Shown here in pieces: positions 6,796 to 14,507 of a stretch of DNA of 64,000 bases. The first letter of the stretch is position 1; each line of letters begins with the position of its first letter. The notes under the pieces were generated by a model. It was not told the origin of the DNA, did not search any database, and saw only the letters and a program-made list of their open reading frames with translations. The stretch is taken from positions 620,001 through 684,000 of the forward strand of contig NZ_JAQIIX010000001.1 of the NCBI RefSeq assembly GCF_036946495.1, given 5' to 3'. The position numbers and the translations under genes were made by a program. Source of the stretch: Mycolicibacterium neoaurum (GTDB taxonomy: Bacteria; Actinomycetota; Actinomycetes; Mycobacteriales; Mycobacteriaceae).

Positions 6796-9162
6796 CTAGC
6801 GGAACACGCCGGGCAGACTCAGCGCCGACATGACGTTGTCGGCCAGTGGGTCGTCGTGGATCATGTACGTCCACGTCGAGGTGGGCCGCGCCAGTCTGGT
6901 CAGGTCCAGCCCCGCAACCCCTTCGTCGTCGTCGACGATGGTCGCCGTGTCGAAGGTCTGCTGGGCAGCCTCGATCGCGTCGGCGGCCAGTGAGGCGAAG
7001 GCGTCCACCGCCATCCGGTGGAACTCGTCGAGGGGATTCTGGTTTCCCAGGGCCCGCAGGCTGATGCTCTCCCGGATATCGGCCAGGTACGCCAGGTGGT
7101 CGGCCCACCCGCGGTCCAGGTGATACAGCATGATCAGACGACAGATCTCCTCGAGCCGCTCCTGCGGGATCGTCTCGGCAAGTTCCTCGTAGCGTTGCGG
7201 GGAGCGTTCTTCGAGTTCTTCACGCGCGGCCGCGGTCCGAAGCAGGGTGTCGCGGCGCTCGACGAGGATCGCGCGCTGCTGCGCGGTCAGTTGGTTGTAG
7301 CGCCAGGTATTGGCATGCAGGTCGAGTGTCTTACCCTCGGCCACGCGCTGCGCGTGATCCAGCAGGGCGGCCGCCCGGTCACTGATGATCCGGCCGTCAC
7401 CGTCGGTGGCCAGCGGCAGCTTATTGGGCTCGACGAAGGACACCACCACGTCGTCCTCCCAGCTGGAGAAGAACACCGAGGAACCGGGGTCGCCTTGTCG
7501 GCCTGCGCGACCGCGCAGCTGGTTGTCCAGGCGTTCGGTGTAGTGCCGTCCGGTGCCGATGACGTGCAGACCACCGAGTTCGGCGACCTGATCATGATCG
7601 GCTTCATCCGAGCCGCCCAGCCGGATGTCGGTACCGCGCCCGGCCATCTGGGTCGACACCGTCACCCGGCCCCGTGCGCCGGCCTCGGCGATGACGGCGG
7701 CCTCCTCGGCATCGTTCTTGGCGTTGAGCACCACGGCCGGGATGCCGGCATTGACCAGCCGCTCGTGCAGTTCCTCGGATTCGGCGACATCGCGGGTGCC
7801 CACCAGGATCGGCTGCGAGGTGGCGTGCACCTCGGCGATGTGCTCGACGATGGCGTCATTCTTGGCGGCGATGGTGATGTACACGCGGTCGGCTTCGTCC
7901 TCGCGCATATTGGGCTTGTTCGGCGGGATCGGCGACACGCCGAGCTTGTAGAACTGGCGCAGCTGCTCACCGGCGGCCAATGCGGTGCCGGTCATACCGC
8001 AGACCCGCGGGTACCGGTTGATCAGGGCCTGCACCGTGATGGTGTCGAGCACCTCGCCGGTCTCGGTGATCTCGATGCCCTCCTTGGCCTCGACCGCGGC
8101 CTGCAGCCCGTCCGGCCAGCGCTGCAACGAGGCGATGCGTCCACGGGAGGCGTTGATCAGGTGGACCGCGTTGTCGCGCACGATGTAGTGCACATCGCGT
8201 TCCAGCAGCACGTGTGCGTGCAGGGCCACGTTGATCTCGGTCAGTGTCGAGCCGACGTGCTCCTCGGAATACAGGTCGATACCGCCGAGCGCGGCTTCCA
8301 GACGCCGCGCGCCCTTGTCGGTGAGCTGCACGTTGCGCTTGTCGGCATCGGTCTCGTACTCGACGCCCTCACGCAGTTCGCCGACCAGCCGGATGATCTC
8401 GACCCGCGGGGTCTCCCGGTGGGACGTGCCCGCCAGCACCAGCGGCACCAGCGCCTCGTCGACCAGCACCGAGTCGGCCTCGTCGATCAGCGCGATGTCC
8501 GGGCTCGGTGAGACCAGATCGTCGACGGAGATCACCAACTGATCGCGCAGCACGTCGAAGCCGATCTCGTTGACCGAGCCGTAGGTGATGTTGCAGCCGT
8601 AGGCCTCCCGACGCTGTTCGGGCGTCGAATCGGCGGTGATCCAGCCGACGGTCAGTCCGAGCGCACGGTGCAGCGGACCCATCCATTCGGCGTCGCGGCG
8701 AGCCAGGTAGTCGTTGACCGAGATGACGTGCACGCTTCGGCCACCGATCGCGTATCCGGCTGCGGCGATGGCACCGGCCAGCGTCTTGCCCTCACCGGTG
8801 GCCATCTCGACAACATCACCGGCCAGCATGCGCAACGCGCCGAGCAACTGAACGTCGAACGGCCGCAGCGCGATCGAACGCTCGGCGGCCTCCCTGACCA
8901 GGGCAAGGAACTGCGGTATGTCCGACGAATCGGCCAGGTCATCGAGGTTGAGCAGGCCTGCTGCCTTGCGCAGTTGATCATCGTCGAGACCGGCCGCCTT
9001 CTCCTCGAACTTGGCCGCGGCATGCACCTGCGTCATCGAGCGCGCCTGGTCCTTGTCGGTGCTGGCACCCAGCAGCTTCCAGAACCGGTTGCTCAACCGT
9101 CCGGTCTTCGCGCCGCCGGACTTGGACACCTTCGAGGTCTTGGAACTCACAGCCACAGTCAT
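6796..9162 (-). CDS. secA2: Accessory preprotein translocase ATPase SecA2
   Basis: SecA2 is the second, non-housekeeping SecA of mycobacteria, which drives export of a subset of proteins through SecYEG. The predicted 788 residues include the Walker A motif MATGEGKTLAGA, the DEAD-like IDEADSVLVDEA, the NDYLARRDAEWMG block and the helicase motif TQMAGRGTDIRLGG. The C-terminal zinc-binding linker of SecA1 is absent, as expected. I prefer ATG 9162, which starts MTVAVSSK; a GTG at 9213 would add 17 residues. In M. tuberculosis ilvG lies between secA2 and bacA; here secA2 and bacA are directly divergent. Confidence 0.95.
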   Translation of the reverse strand: MTVAVSSKTSKVSKSGGAKTGRLSNRFWKLLGASTDKDQARSMTQVHAAAKFEEKAAGLDDDQLRKAAGLLNLDDLADSSDIPQFLALVREAAERSIALRPFDVQLLGALRMLAGDVVEMATGEGKTLAGAIAAAGYAIGGRSVHVISVNDYLARRDAEWMGPLHRALGLTVGWITADSTPEQRREAYGCNITYGSVNEIGFDVLRDQLVISVDDLVSPSPDIALIDEADSVLVDEALVPLVLAGTSHRETPRVEIIRLVGELREGVEYETDADKRNVQLTDKGARRLEAALGGIDLYSEEHVGSTLTEINVALHAHVLLERDVHYIVRDNAVHLINASRGRIASLQRWPDGLQAAVEAKEGIEITETGEVLDTITVQALINRYPRVCGMTGTALAAGEQLRQFYKLGVSPIPPNKPNMREDEADRVYITIAAKNDAIVEHIAEVHATSQPILVGTRDVAESEELHERLVNAGIPAVVLNAKNDAEEAAVIAEAGARGRVTVSTQMAGRGTDIRLGGSDEADHDQVAELGGLHVIGTGRHYTERLDNQLRGRAGRQGDPGSSVFFSSWEDDVVVSFVEPNKLPLATDGDGRIISDRAAALLDHAQRVAEGKTLDLHANTWRYNQLTAQQRAILVERRDTLLRTAAAREELEERSPQRYEELAETIPQERLEEICRLIMLYHLDRGWADHLAYLADIRESISLRALGNQNPLDEFHRMAVDAFASLAADAIEAAQQTFDTATIVDDDEGVAGLDLTRLARPTSTWTYMIHDDPLADNVMSALSLPGVFR

Positions 9163-9284
9163 ACGGTACGCGGAGGCGGTTGAACTCAGCGGTACCACAG
9201 CCGGTGGACACACCGACCGCGCCGACCGATCGGACTGATGCCATCAGCCGCGCTGCCAGCAGCCACAGCCTGTACCTTGCCCGC

Positions 9285-11216
9285 ATGGACATGTTCACCC
9301 CGACGCTGGACTGGGGCAGTGAGCTGGGCACCTCCCTGATCTGGATCGCTAAGGCCTGGACGATAGCGGCGGTCAGCACCGTGATCGTGCTGATCCTGCT
9401 GGCGAAGTTCACGGTCTGGGGGCGGCAGTTCTGGCGCATCACCGGCGCCTACTTCACCGGCCGGGGATCGGTGAAGGTGTGGTTGTGGCTGGGTGCCATC
9501 CTGCTCTCGATCATCTCCGGCGTGCGCTTGGACGTGCTGCTCAGCTATTACGGCAACGACCTGATGACCGCCGCCCAGACCGCGGTGCAGGGTGTGGCCG
9601 CCGGTGACGACGCGGTCCGCCAGTCCGGTATCGACGGGTTCTGGTTCTCCATCCTGATCTTCGCGGTGCTGGCCACCATCCACGTCTGCCGGGTCCTGCT
9701 CGACATATTCATGATGCAGCGGTTCATGCTGGCCTGGCGGGTGTGGCTGACCGGCAGGCTGACCGACGATTGGCTCGACGGCAAGGCTTACTACCGCAGC
9801 CGCTTCATCGACGACACCATCGACAACCCCGACCAGCGCATCCAGGCCGATATCGACATCTTCACCACCAACGTCGGTCCGCTGCCCAACACTCCGAACA
9901 ACACCAGCGGCTCCACCCTGTTGTTCGGTGCCATCAGTTCGATCGCCTCGGTCATTTCGTTCACCGCGATTCTGTGGAACCTGTCCGGGAATCTGACCGT
10001 GTTCGGTGTCAACATCCCGCGCGCGATGTTCTGGATCGCCATCGTCTACGTGTCCATCGCGACCATCATCGCGTTCTGGATCGGCCGCCCGATCATCCGG
10101 CTGACGTTCGACAACGAGCGATTCAACGCCGTCTTCCGCTACGCGCTGGTGCGGTTGCGCGACGCGGCAGAAGCGGTGGCGTTCTACCGCGGTGAGCTTG
10201 CCGAACGGGTGCAGTTGCGCCGACGCTTCGAACCCGTCGTGTCGAACTACAAGCGCTATGTGAACCGGTCGATCGCCTTCAACGGCTGGAACCTGACGGT
10301 CAGCCAGTTGATCAACCCGTTGCCGTGGATCATCCAGGCGCCCCGGCTCTTTGCCGGTGAGATCAAACTCGGCGACGTCTCGCAGACCTCATCGGCGTTC
10401 GGCAACATCCAGAGCTCGCTGTCGTTCTTCCGCAACTCCTATGACGCGTTTGCCGGCTGGCGCGCCTCGATCATCCGCTTGCACGGGCTGGTGGTGGCCA
10501 ACGAGGAGGGCCGGGCACTCAACGAGCTCACCGTCGAACCGTGCGGTAGCTGCCCGGTCGAGATCCGCGATGTCGCGGTGAGCACGCCCACGGGCGAGAT
10601 CCTGGTCGAGGAACTGAACCTGCAGATGCAGCCTGGTGACACCCTTATCGTCACGGGCCAGTCCGGTGCGGGCAAGACCACCCTGTTGCGCAGCCTGGCG
10701 CAACTGTGGCCATTCGCCACCGGAACCCTGCGGTGCCCCGAGGGCGCCAACGAGACGATGTTCCTGTCCCAGATGCCCTATGTACCCCTCGGTGATCTGC
10801 GTGCGGTGGTGTCCTATCCGAAGGGCCCCGACGCGTTCACCGACGAGGAGCTCATCGCCGCACTGGACAAGGTGTCGTTACCGCAATGCGCCAGACGCCT
10901 TGGCGAAGTGGCCGATTGGGTCAAGGTCCTCTCCCCTGGCGAGCAACAGCGTGTCGCTTTCGCACGGGTCCTGCTGACCAAGCCGAGGGTGGTGTTCCTC
11001 GACGAGGCGACCTCTGCCCTCGACGAGGGCCTGGAGTTCACCATGTACGACCTGGTGCGCCGCGAACTGCCCGACACCATCCTGGTCAGCGTCACCCACC
11101 GCAGCACGGTGGGCCAGCACCACGAGCAGCACCTGCATCTGTTCGGCGGGGGCAAGTGGGTGCTCGGCGATGTCGACCCCGAGACCGGTAAGCCCAACTC
11201 GCCCAAGCCGAACTGA
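9285..11216 (+). CDS. bacA: SbmA/BacA-like ABC transporter, Rv1819c type
   Basis: The 643-residue protein fuses an N-terminal SbmA/BacA-like membrane domain to a C-terminal ABC ATPase. The ATPase has Walker A GQSGAGKTTLL (about 455-465), signature LSPGEQQRVAFAR (about 548-560) and Walker B RVVFLDEATSALD (about 565-577). The tuberculosis homologue imports hydrophilic solutes including vitamin B12 and peptides. ATG 9285 gives MDMFTPTLDW and the family length; an in-frame ATG at 9180 adds a 35-residue polar extension and is less likely. It is convergent with the flavoprotein gene, only 19 bp away, with a GC-rich hairpin at the junction. Confidence 0.92.
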   Translation: MDMFTPTLDWGSELGTSLIWIAKAWTIAAVSTVIVLILLAKFTVWGRQFWRITGAYFTGRGSVKVWLWLGAILLSIISGVRLDVLLSYYGNDLMTAAQTAVQGVAAGDDAVRQSGIDGFWFSILIFAVLATIHVCRVLLDIFMMQRFMLAWRVWLTGRLTDDWLDGKAYYRSRFIDDTIDNPDQRIQADIDIFTTNVGPLPNTPNNTSGSTLLFGAISSIASVISFTAILWNLSGNLTVFGVNIPRAMFWIAIVYVSIATIIAFWIGRPIIRLTFDNERFNAVFRYALVRLRDAAEAVAFYRGELAERVQLRRRFEPVVSNYKRYVNRSIAFNGWNLTVSQLINPLPWIIQAPRLFAGEIKLGDVSQTSSAFGNIQSSLSFFRNSYDAFAGWRASIIRLHGLVVANEEGRALNELTVEPCGSCPVEIRDVAVSTPTGEILVEELNLQMQPGDTLIVTGQSGAGKTTLLRSLAQLWPFATGTLRCPEGANETMFLSQMPYVPLGDLRAVVSYPKGPDAFTDEELIAALDKVSLPQCARRLGEVADWVKVLSPGEQQRVAFARVLLTKPRVVFLDEATSALDEGLEFTMYDLVRRELPDTILVSVTHRSTVGQHHEQHLHLFGGGKWVLGDVDPETGKPNSPKPN

Positions 11217-11224
11217 GCCGACCC

Positions 11225-11246
11225 CCGCGCGCGGATCAGCGCGCGG
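11225..11246. terminator. GC-rich hairpin between convergent bacA and the flavoprotein gene
   Basis: Perfect 8-bp arms CCGCGCGC and GCGCGCGG flank a 6-nt loop. The hairpin sits just after the bacA stop and overlaps the stop codon of the convergent flavoprotein gene. There is no U tract, so this would be the tail-less hairpin type often proposed for mycobacteria. Confidence 0.5.
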
Positions 11247-12717
11247 CGGCGTGCCTGCCCGCCCGGCGGCCGAAGAACGAACCCTCGCCGAGCTGGACAC
11301 CACTGGCATAACCCTTACCGTCGCGCGCGATATTGGACGCGCACGCGCCGGCGGCATACAGACCCGGTATGACCGCGCCTGTTTCATCGAGCACCTCGCC
11401 GTCCAGCGATACCGTCAGCCCGCCCATGGTGAACCCGGAGTACATGGCGACACCGAGGGTCAGGTCGAAGGCTGCATACGGCCCGGTGTCCTGCGGGGCG
11501 AGATAATCCGGCTGCTTGTGGAAATCGGGATCGACACCGGCGGCCGCATTCATGTTGTACCGCTCCAGGGTGGCTGCCAGATTTCCTGCCGGAATGCCCA
11601 GTGCCTGCTCGACTTCGGCGATCGTCTCGTACCCGTCGATGAACTTGATCAGCGGCATCTCGGGCATCTGCATATGCGCCTCGTCGACGATCAGGTAGGC
11701 GGCATGGTCCGGTTGTTCGAGGACGAAAGCCGATGTGCGCGAATGGTAGGAGTCCTCGGCGACGAACCGCTGACCATCCTTGTTGACGATGACACCGGTG
11801 AGCAGGATCTCCGGCGGGTAGGCGGCGGCGGTGATGAACGCCTGATCCAGATTCTTGGCGACACCACCCGCGGACACCCCGAGCTTGATGCCGAGCCCGT
11901 CATCGTTGGGGTTACCCAGAATGTAGGGCGCGACCAGACCATGGTGCTTGGTCTTGCGCTCCTGCCCCAGCTCCGGCGTGTACTGCGCCACCATCTCGGC
12001 ATTCATCGCAAACCCCCCGGCGGCGATGATCACCGATTTCGCCTTCACCGCGCCGGTTTCGGTGAACTGCTTCCAGGCCACGCCCTGCACCGCACCGTCG
12101 GCGACCACGAGGTTGGTCGCACCGGTTTCGTAGCGGAATTGCACGCCCAGCTCCGCCGCCCGTTTGAGCAACAACTGGATCACCATGTCGGCACCGCCGA
12201 GTTCGCCGGGAACCGGCACCGAATGCCCCCGGGGCGCGGGCTTGGCCTGCTCGATGAACGGCCACACCTTCTCGTTGCCGGTGTAGGAAAGGCCCTCGGT
12301 GCCCGGGGGGACGACGACCTTGCCGGGGTAATAGCTGCGCTCGAACTGAAAGCCAAGGGACTCAAGCCAATCGAAGTGTTCGACGCTGTGGTCGCAGTAG
12401 GCGCGGATCTTGTCAAGCTCGGGGTCCTCGGTGACGGCGACCAGGTACTTGTACATCTCCTCGGCGCTGTCCTCATGCCCGGTGGCCTGCTGAACGGCCG
12501 TTCCGCCACCGAGGTAGAAGTGCCCACCGGCCATCGACGTGGTGCCGCCGGCCGCGGCCGCCTTCTCGAGCACCAGCACCCGGGCGCCGCTCTCGGCCGC
12601 GGTGACCGCCGCACAGCCACCGGCGATACCGAAACCCACGACGACGACATCGACGTCATCGGACCAGGAGTTGACGTCGGCCACGCCGATGGTCGCCGGG
12701 ATCTGCTGCAGGGTCAT
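11236..12717 (-). CDS. FAD-dependent dehydrogenase (fumarate reductase/KstD-like), Rv1817 type
   Basis: This 493-residue flavoprotein has an N-terminal FAD Rossmann motif VVVVGFGIAGGCAA and the GGTTSMAGGHFYLGGG block. The C-terminal FAD contact is GLYAAGACASNIARDGKGYASG. The fold is that of fumarate reductase flavoproteins and 3-ketosteroid dehydrogenases. ATG 12717 is preceded by AGGAGA, so I use it over an upstream in-frame start at 12822. It follows the VOC gene by 19 bp in the same direction. A perfect KstR-type box stands upstream of the pair, suggesting steroid or related catabolism, but the substrate is not proven. Confidence 0.85.
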   Translation of the reverse strand: MTLQQIPATIGVADVNSWSDDVDVVVVGFGIAGGCAAVTAAESGARVLVLEKAAAAGGTTSMAGGHFYLGGGTAVQQATGHEDSAEEMYKYLVAVTEDPELDKIRAYCDHSVEHFDWLESLGFQFERSYYPGKVVVPPGTEGLSYTGNEKVWPFIEQAKPAPRGHSVPVPGELGGADMVIQLLLKRAAELGVQFRYETGATNLVVADGAVQGVAWKQFTETGAVKAKSVIIAAGGFAMNAEMVAQYTPELGQERKTKHHGLVAPYILGNPNDDGLGIKLGVSAGGVAKNLDQAFITAAAYPPEILLTGVIVNKDGQRFVAEDSYHSRTSAFVLEQPDHAAYLIVDEAHMQMPEMPLIKFIDGYETIAEVEQALGIPAGNLAATLERYNMNAAAGVDPDFHKQPDYLAPQDTGPYAAFDLTLGVAMYSGFTMGGLTVSLDGEVLDETGAVIPGLYAAGACASNIARDGKGYASGVQLGEGSFFGRRAGRHAAAR

Positions 12718-12736
12718 CGTTGTCTCCTCGGGCGCA

Positions 12737-13231
12737 TCACTGCTGTTGTTGTTTGACGTGGTCGAAAAAGGTCTGGATATCGCGCGGAATGTAGGCGATC
12801 TCGACGAACGGCACGCCGGCATCGGTGCCGCTGACGTAGCCGAAGTGCATACCGCCGGGCATCACACCCCTGGTCACCACGGGCGCACCGGCTGCCGCGG
12901 CATCGCCCAGCGCAGCCTCGAACGCGTCCTCATCCGGCACGGCAATACAGATGTGGTGCAGTCCCGCGCCATGGGAGGACAGGAATTCGGTATAGATGCT
13001 GTCGCCGCGTACCGGCGCGATGAGTTCGAGCTGCATGTCACCGGCGTAACTGAGCGAGATGTCGGCGACGAAGTCTGCGGGTTCACCACGATGCGTGCAG
13101 GTGTCGGGACCGAAGTGCACGGCGGGCATGCGCACCCATGTCCGGGCACCCAACAGCGCACTGAGCATCCGCTCGCTGGCAGCCAGGTCGTCGGTCACCC
13201 AGGCAACCTGGACAGGTGTCTGATCGCGCAT
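12737..13231 (-). CDS. VOC-superfamily (glyoxalase/dioxygenase fold) protein
   Basis: The 164-residue protein has two VOC half-domains, with potential metal ligands at GLHHICIAV and the paired element VPFVEIAYIP. The closest general resemblance is to methylmalonyl-CoA epimerase-like and lactoylglutathione-lyase-like proteins rather than ring-cleaving HsaC, which is about twice as long. ATG 13231 lies 7 nt after a good -10 hexamer (TATCCT), so the mRNA may be leaderless. It is the first gene downstream of a KstR-like operator and probably forms an operon with the flavoprotein. A steroid-related role is an inference from context. Confidence 0.75.
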   Translation of the reverse strand: MRDQTPVQVAWVTDDLAASERMLSALLGARTWVRMPAVHFGPDTCTHRGEPADFVADISLSYAGDMQLELIAPVRGDSIYTEFLSSHGAGLHHICIAVPDEDAFEAALGDAAAAGAPVVTRGVMPGGMHFGYVSGTDAGVPFVEIAYIPRDIQTFFDHVKQQQQ

Positions 13232-13238
13232 CGCAGTG

Positions 13239-13244
13239 AGGATA
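13239..13244 (-). promoter_or_regulatory. -10 promoter element for the VOC-flavoprotein operon
   Basis: TATCCT on the minus strand is followed by 7 nt and then the ATG of the VOC gene. This is the spacing expected if transcription starts at the A of the ATG, giving a leaderless transcript, which is common in mycobacteria. The KstR-like box would lie over or just upstream of the -35 region. Confidence 0.5.
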
Positions 13245-13249
13245 TCGCC

Positions 13250-13266
13250 AGCCTTCGACGAAGGCT
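13250..13266. promoter_or_regulatory. 17-bp perfect palindrome in the VOC promoter
   Basis: AGCCTTCG, a central A, then CGAAGGCT forms a perfect palindrome between the -10 and the KstR-like box and sharing one base with the latter. It could bind the adjacent TetR protein or another repressor. It could also act as an end-of-gene hairpin for the TetR gene, which stops 11 bp away. Confidence 0.5.
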
Positions 13267-13279
13267 AGAACAGGTTCTA
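13266..13279. promoter_or_regulatory. KstR operator (TnnAACnnGTTnnA)
   Basis: TAGAACAGGTTCTA fits the published KstR consensus TnnAACnnGTTnnA at every fixed position and is palindromic in six of seven pairs. It lies 35-48 nt upstream of the VOC ATG, overlapping the TetR stop codon. KstR is the TetR-family repressor of cholesterol catabolism in mycobacteria, released by 3-oxo-cholestenoyl-CoA-type ligands. No kstR gene is in the window. Confidence 0.75.
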
Positions 13280-13966
13280 ATTTGTCGGGAAGTCCCTGCT
13301 CATCGCTTGAACGAGCATTGTCAACTGAGCGTCGAAGACCGCGCCGGGATCACTGAGCGTATCGGCGCCGTACTGCCCGAAGACCTCCAGACTGATGGCG
13401 CCGATCACGGTCGCCCAAGCCGACAGGCAGGCAAGCATCAGCCGGTCACCGCCGGGAAATCCGAACTCCGCCCGGATCGCGTCGAAATCCGACGACAACG
13501 GTTCACCCATGGAGTCGTCCGGGTTACCCACGGCCCCGCTGCGCACCCCATCGGCCACGATCGACAAGAAGGTGGCGACCACCCGAGTGCCCGGCCCCAC
13601 CGTCAACTCCGGTGGCGCGTGATAACCCGGCACCGGGCTGCCGTAGAGCAGTGCCCACCGCGCGGGCTGGTCGAGCGCCCAAGCGCGCGCCGCCCGCCCC
13701 AGCGCGACGAGCCGACGATCCCAGCCCCCCGTTCGCGCGGCAGCGTCCACCGCGTCGGCGAGATCGTCGTAGGCATCGACGAGCAGCAGTGTCAGCAGAT
13801 CGTCCCGGCTGGCCACGTACCGATACACCGCCGAGGACACCATGCCCAACTCGCGGGCGATGGCACGTAGCGACAATCCGGCCGCACCATCGGTCACCAG
13901 ATGCCGTCGGCCGACCTGCACGATCTGCGCCTCGATACGGTCACGCGCCTCCTGCCGCTTACCCAC
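13277..13966 (-). CDS. TetR-family transcriptional regulator, Rv1816 type
   Basis: This predicted 229-residue protein has a standard N-terminal helix-turn-helix (GLSLRAIARELGMVSSAVYRYVASRDDLL) and a C-terminal ligand domain with a WHG-type region (RWALLYGSPVPGY). I place the start at GTG 13966 (VGKRQEARDRIEAQ); a GTG at 13984 is also possible. The gene is divergent from an F420-type reductase, and two copies of an 11-bp palindrome lie in the intergenic space, so it probably represses both. Downstream are the VOC and flavoprotein genes, which have their own promoter. The tuberculosis counterpart is adjacent to the same flavoprotein. Confidence 0.85.
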   Translation of the reverse strand: MGKRQEARDRIEAQIVQVGRRHLVTDGAAGLSLRAIARELGMVSSAVYRYVASRDDLLTLLLVDAYDDLADAVDAAARTGGWDRRLVALGRAARAWALDQPARWALLYGSPVPGYHAPPELTVGPGTRVVATFLSIVADGVRSGAVGNPDDSMGEPLSSDFDAIRAEFGFPGGDRLMLACLSAWATVIGAISLEVFGQYGADTLSDPGAVFDAQLTMLVQAMSRDFPTN

Positions 13967-13988
13967 GGGGCCAGTGTGCCACAAACGA

Positions 13989-13999
13989 GAACAGTGCTC
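13989..13999. promoter_or_regulatory. Candidate TetR operator, copy 1
   Basis: GAACAGTGCTC is a palindrome around a central G with one mismatch. It matches the second copy at 14036-14046 in 10 of 11 positions. It lies 23 bp upstream of the TetR GTG. Confidence 0.55.
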
Positions 14000-14035
14000 T
14001 TGATTTTTCGCGGCCGTGCTGCCATCGTAAAAAGA

Positions 14036-14046
14036 GAGCAGTGCTC
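14036..14046. promoter_or_regulatory. Candidate TetR operator, copy 2
   Basis: GAGCAGTGCTC is a perfect palindrome around its central G, 20 bp upstream of the reductase ATG. The two copies are 47 bp apart start to start, one near each divergent gene, as expected when one TetR controls both promoters. Confidence 0.55.
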
Positions 14047-14066
14047 ACAGAACAAGGGAGAAACTG

Positions 14067-14507
14067 ATGACCATGCGATACGACGAGCCCGGCCGGCTCG
14101 CCAGGGCCGCCAACACGCTGATCCGACACCTGGCCGAACTGGGGATAGAAATCGCAGGTAGCCGTGCACTACGGGTCCGCGGCCGCAGCACCGGGCAATG
14201 GCGCTCGGTGGTGGTTAACGTGCTGACCGTCGACGGGCGCGACTATGTGATCGCCACTCGCGGGAACACGCAGTGGGTCCGCAATGCCAGAGCCGCCGGC
14301 GTGGTGGACACCGGCCCGCGCTGGAAGCGCAGGCGCCGACGGGTGGTGGAGGTCGGGGACGCCGACAAGCCCGAACTACTCCGGCGTTATCTGGACCGCT
14401 GGTACTGGGAAGTCAAAGGTCACGCGGGCGGGTTGACACCGTCGTCGAGCGAATCCGAGGTCAGCGAGATCGCGGCCTCGATCCCGGTGTTCGAGCTCGC
14501 CGGCTGA
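14067..14507 (+). CDS. Deazaflavin (F420)-dependent nitroreductase-family protein
   Basis: The 146-residue protein belongs to the split-beta-barrel DUF385/Ddn-type family of mycobacterial F420-binding reductases, recognised by LRVRGRSTGQWRSVVVNVLTVDGRDYVIATRGNTQWVRNARAAG spread over residues about 37-80. Such enzymes reduce quinones or nitro compounds; the substrate here is unknown. ATG 14067 follows GGGAG with good spacing. It is divergent from the TetR gene and probably its target. Its last 88 bp overlap the 3' end of the convergent protease gene, which is unusually long. Confidence 0.85.
   Translation: MTMRYDEPGRLARAANTLIRHLAELGIEIAGSRALRVRGRSTGQWRSVVVNVLTVDGRDYVIATRGNTQWVRNARAAGVVDTGPRWKRRRRRVVEVGDADKPELLRRYLDRWYWEVKGHAGGLTPSSSESEVSEIAASIPVFELAG

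Noticed and set aside
12539..13870. 443-codon plus-strand open frame
   Set aside because: It lies opposite the VOC and TetR genes, whose protein families are recognisable, and its own sequence is composition-driven.
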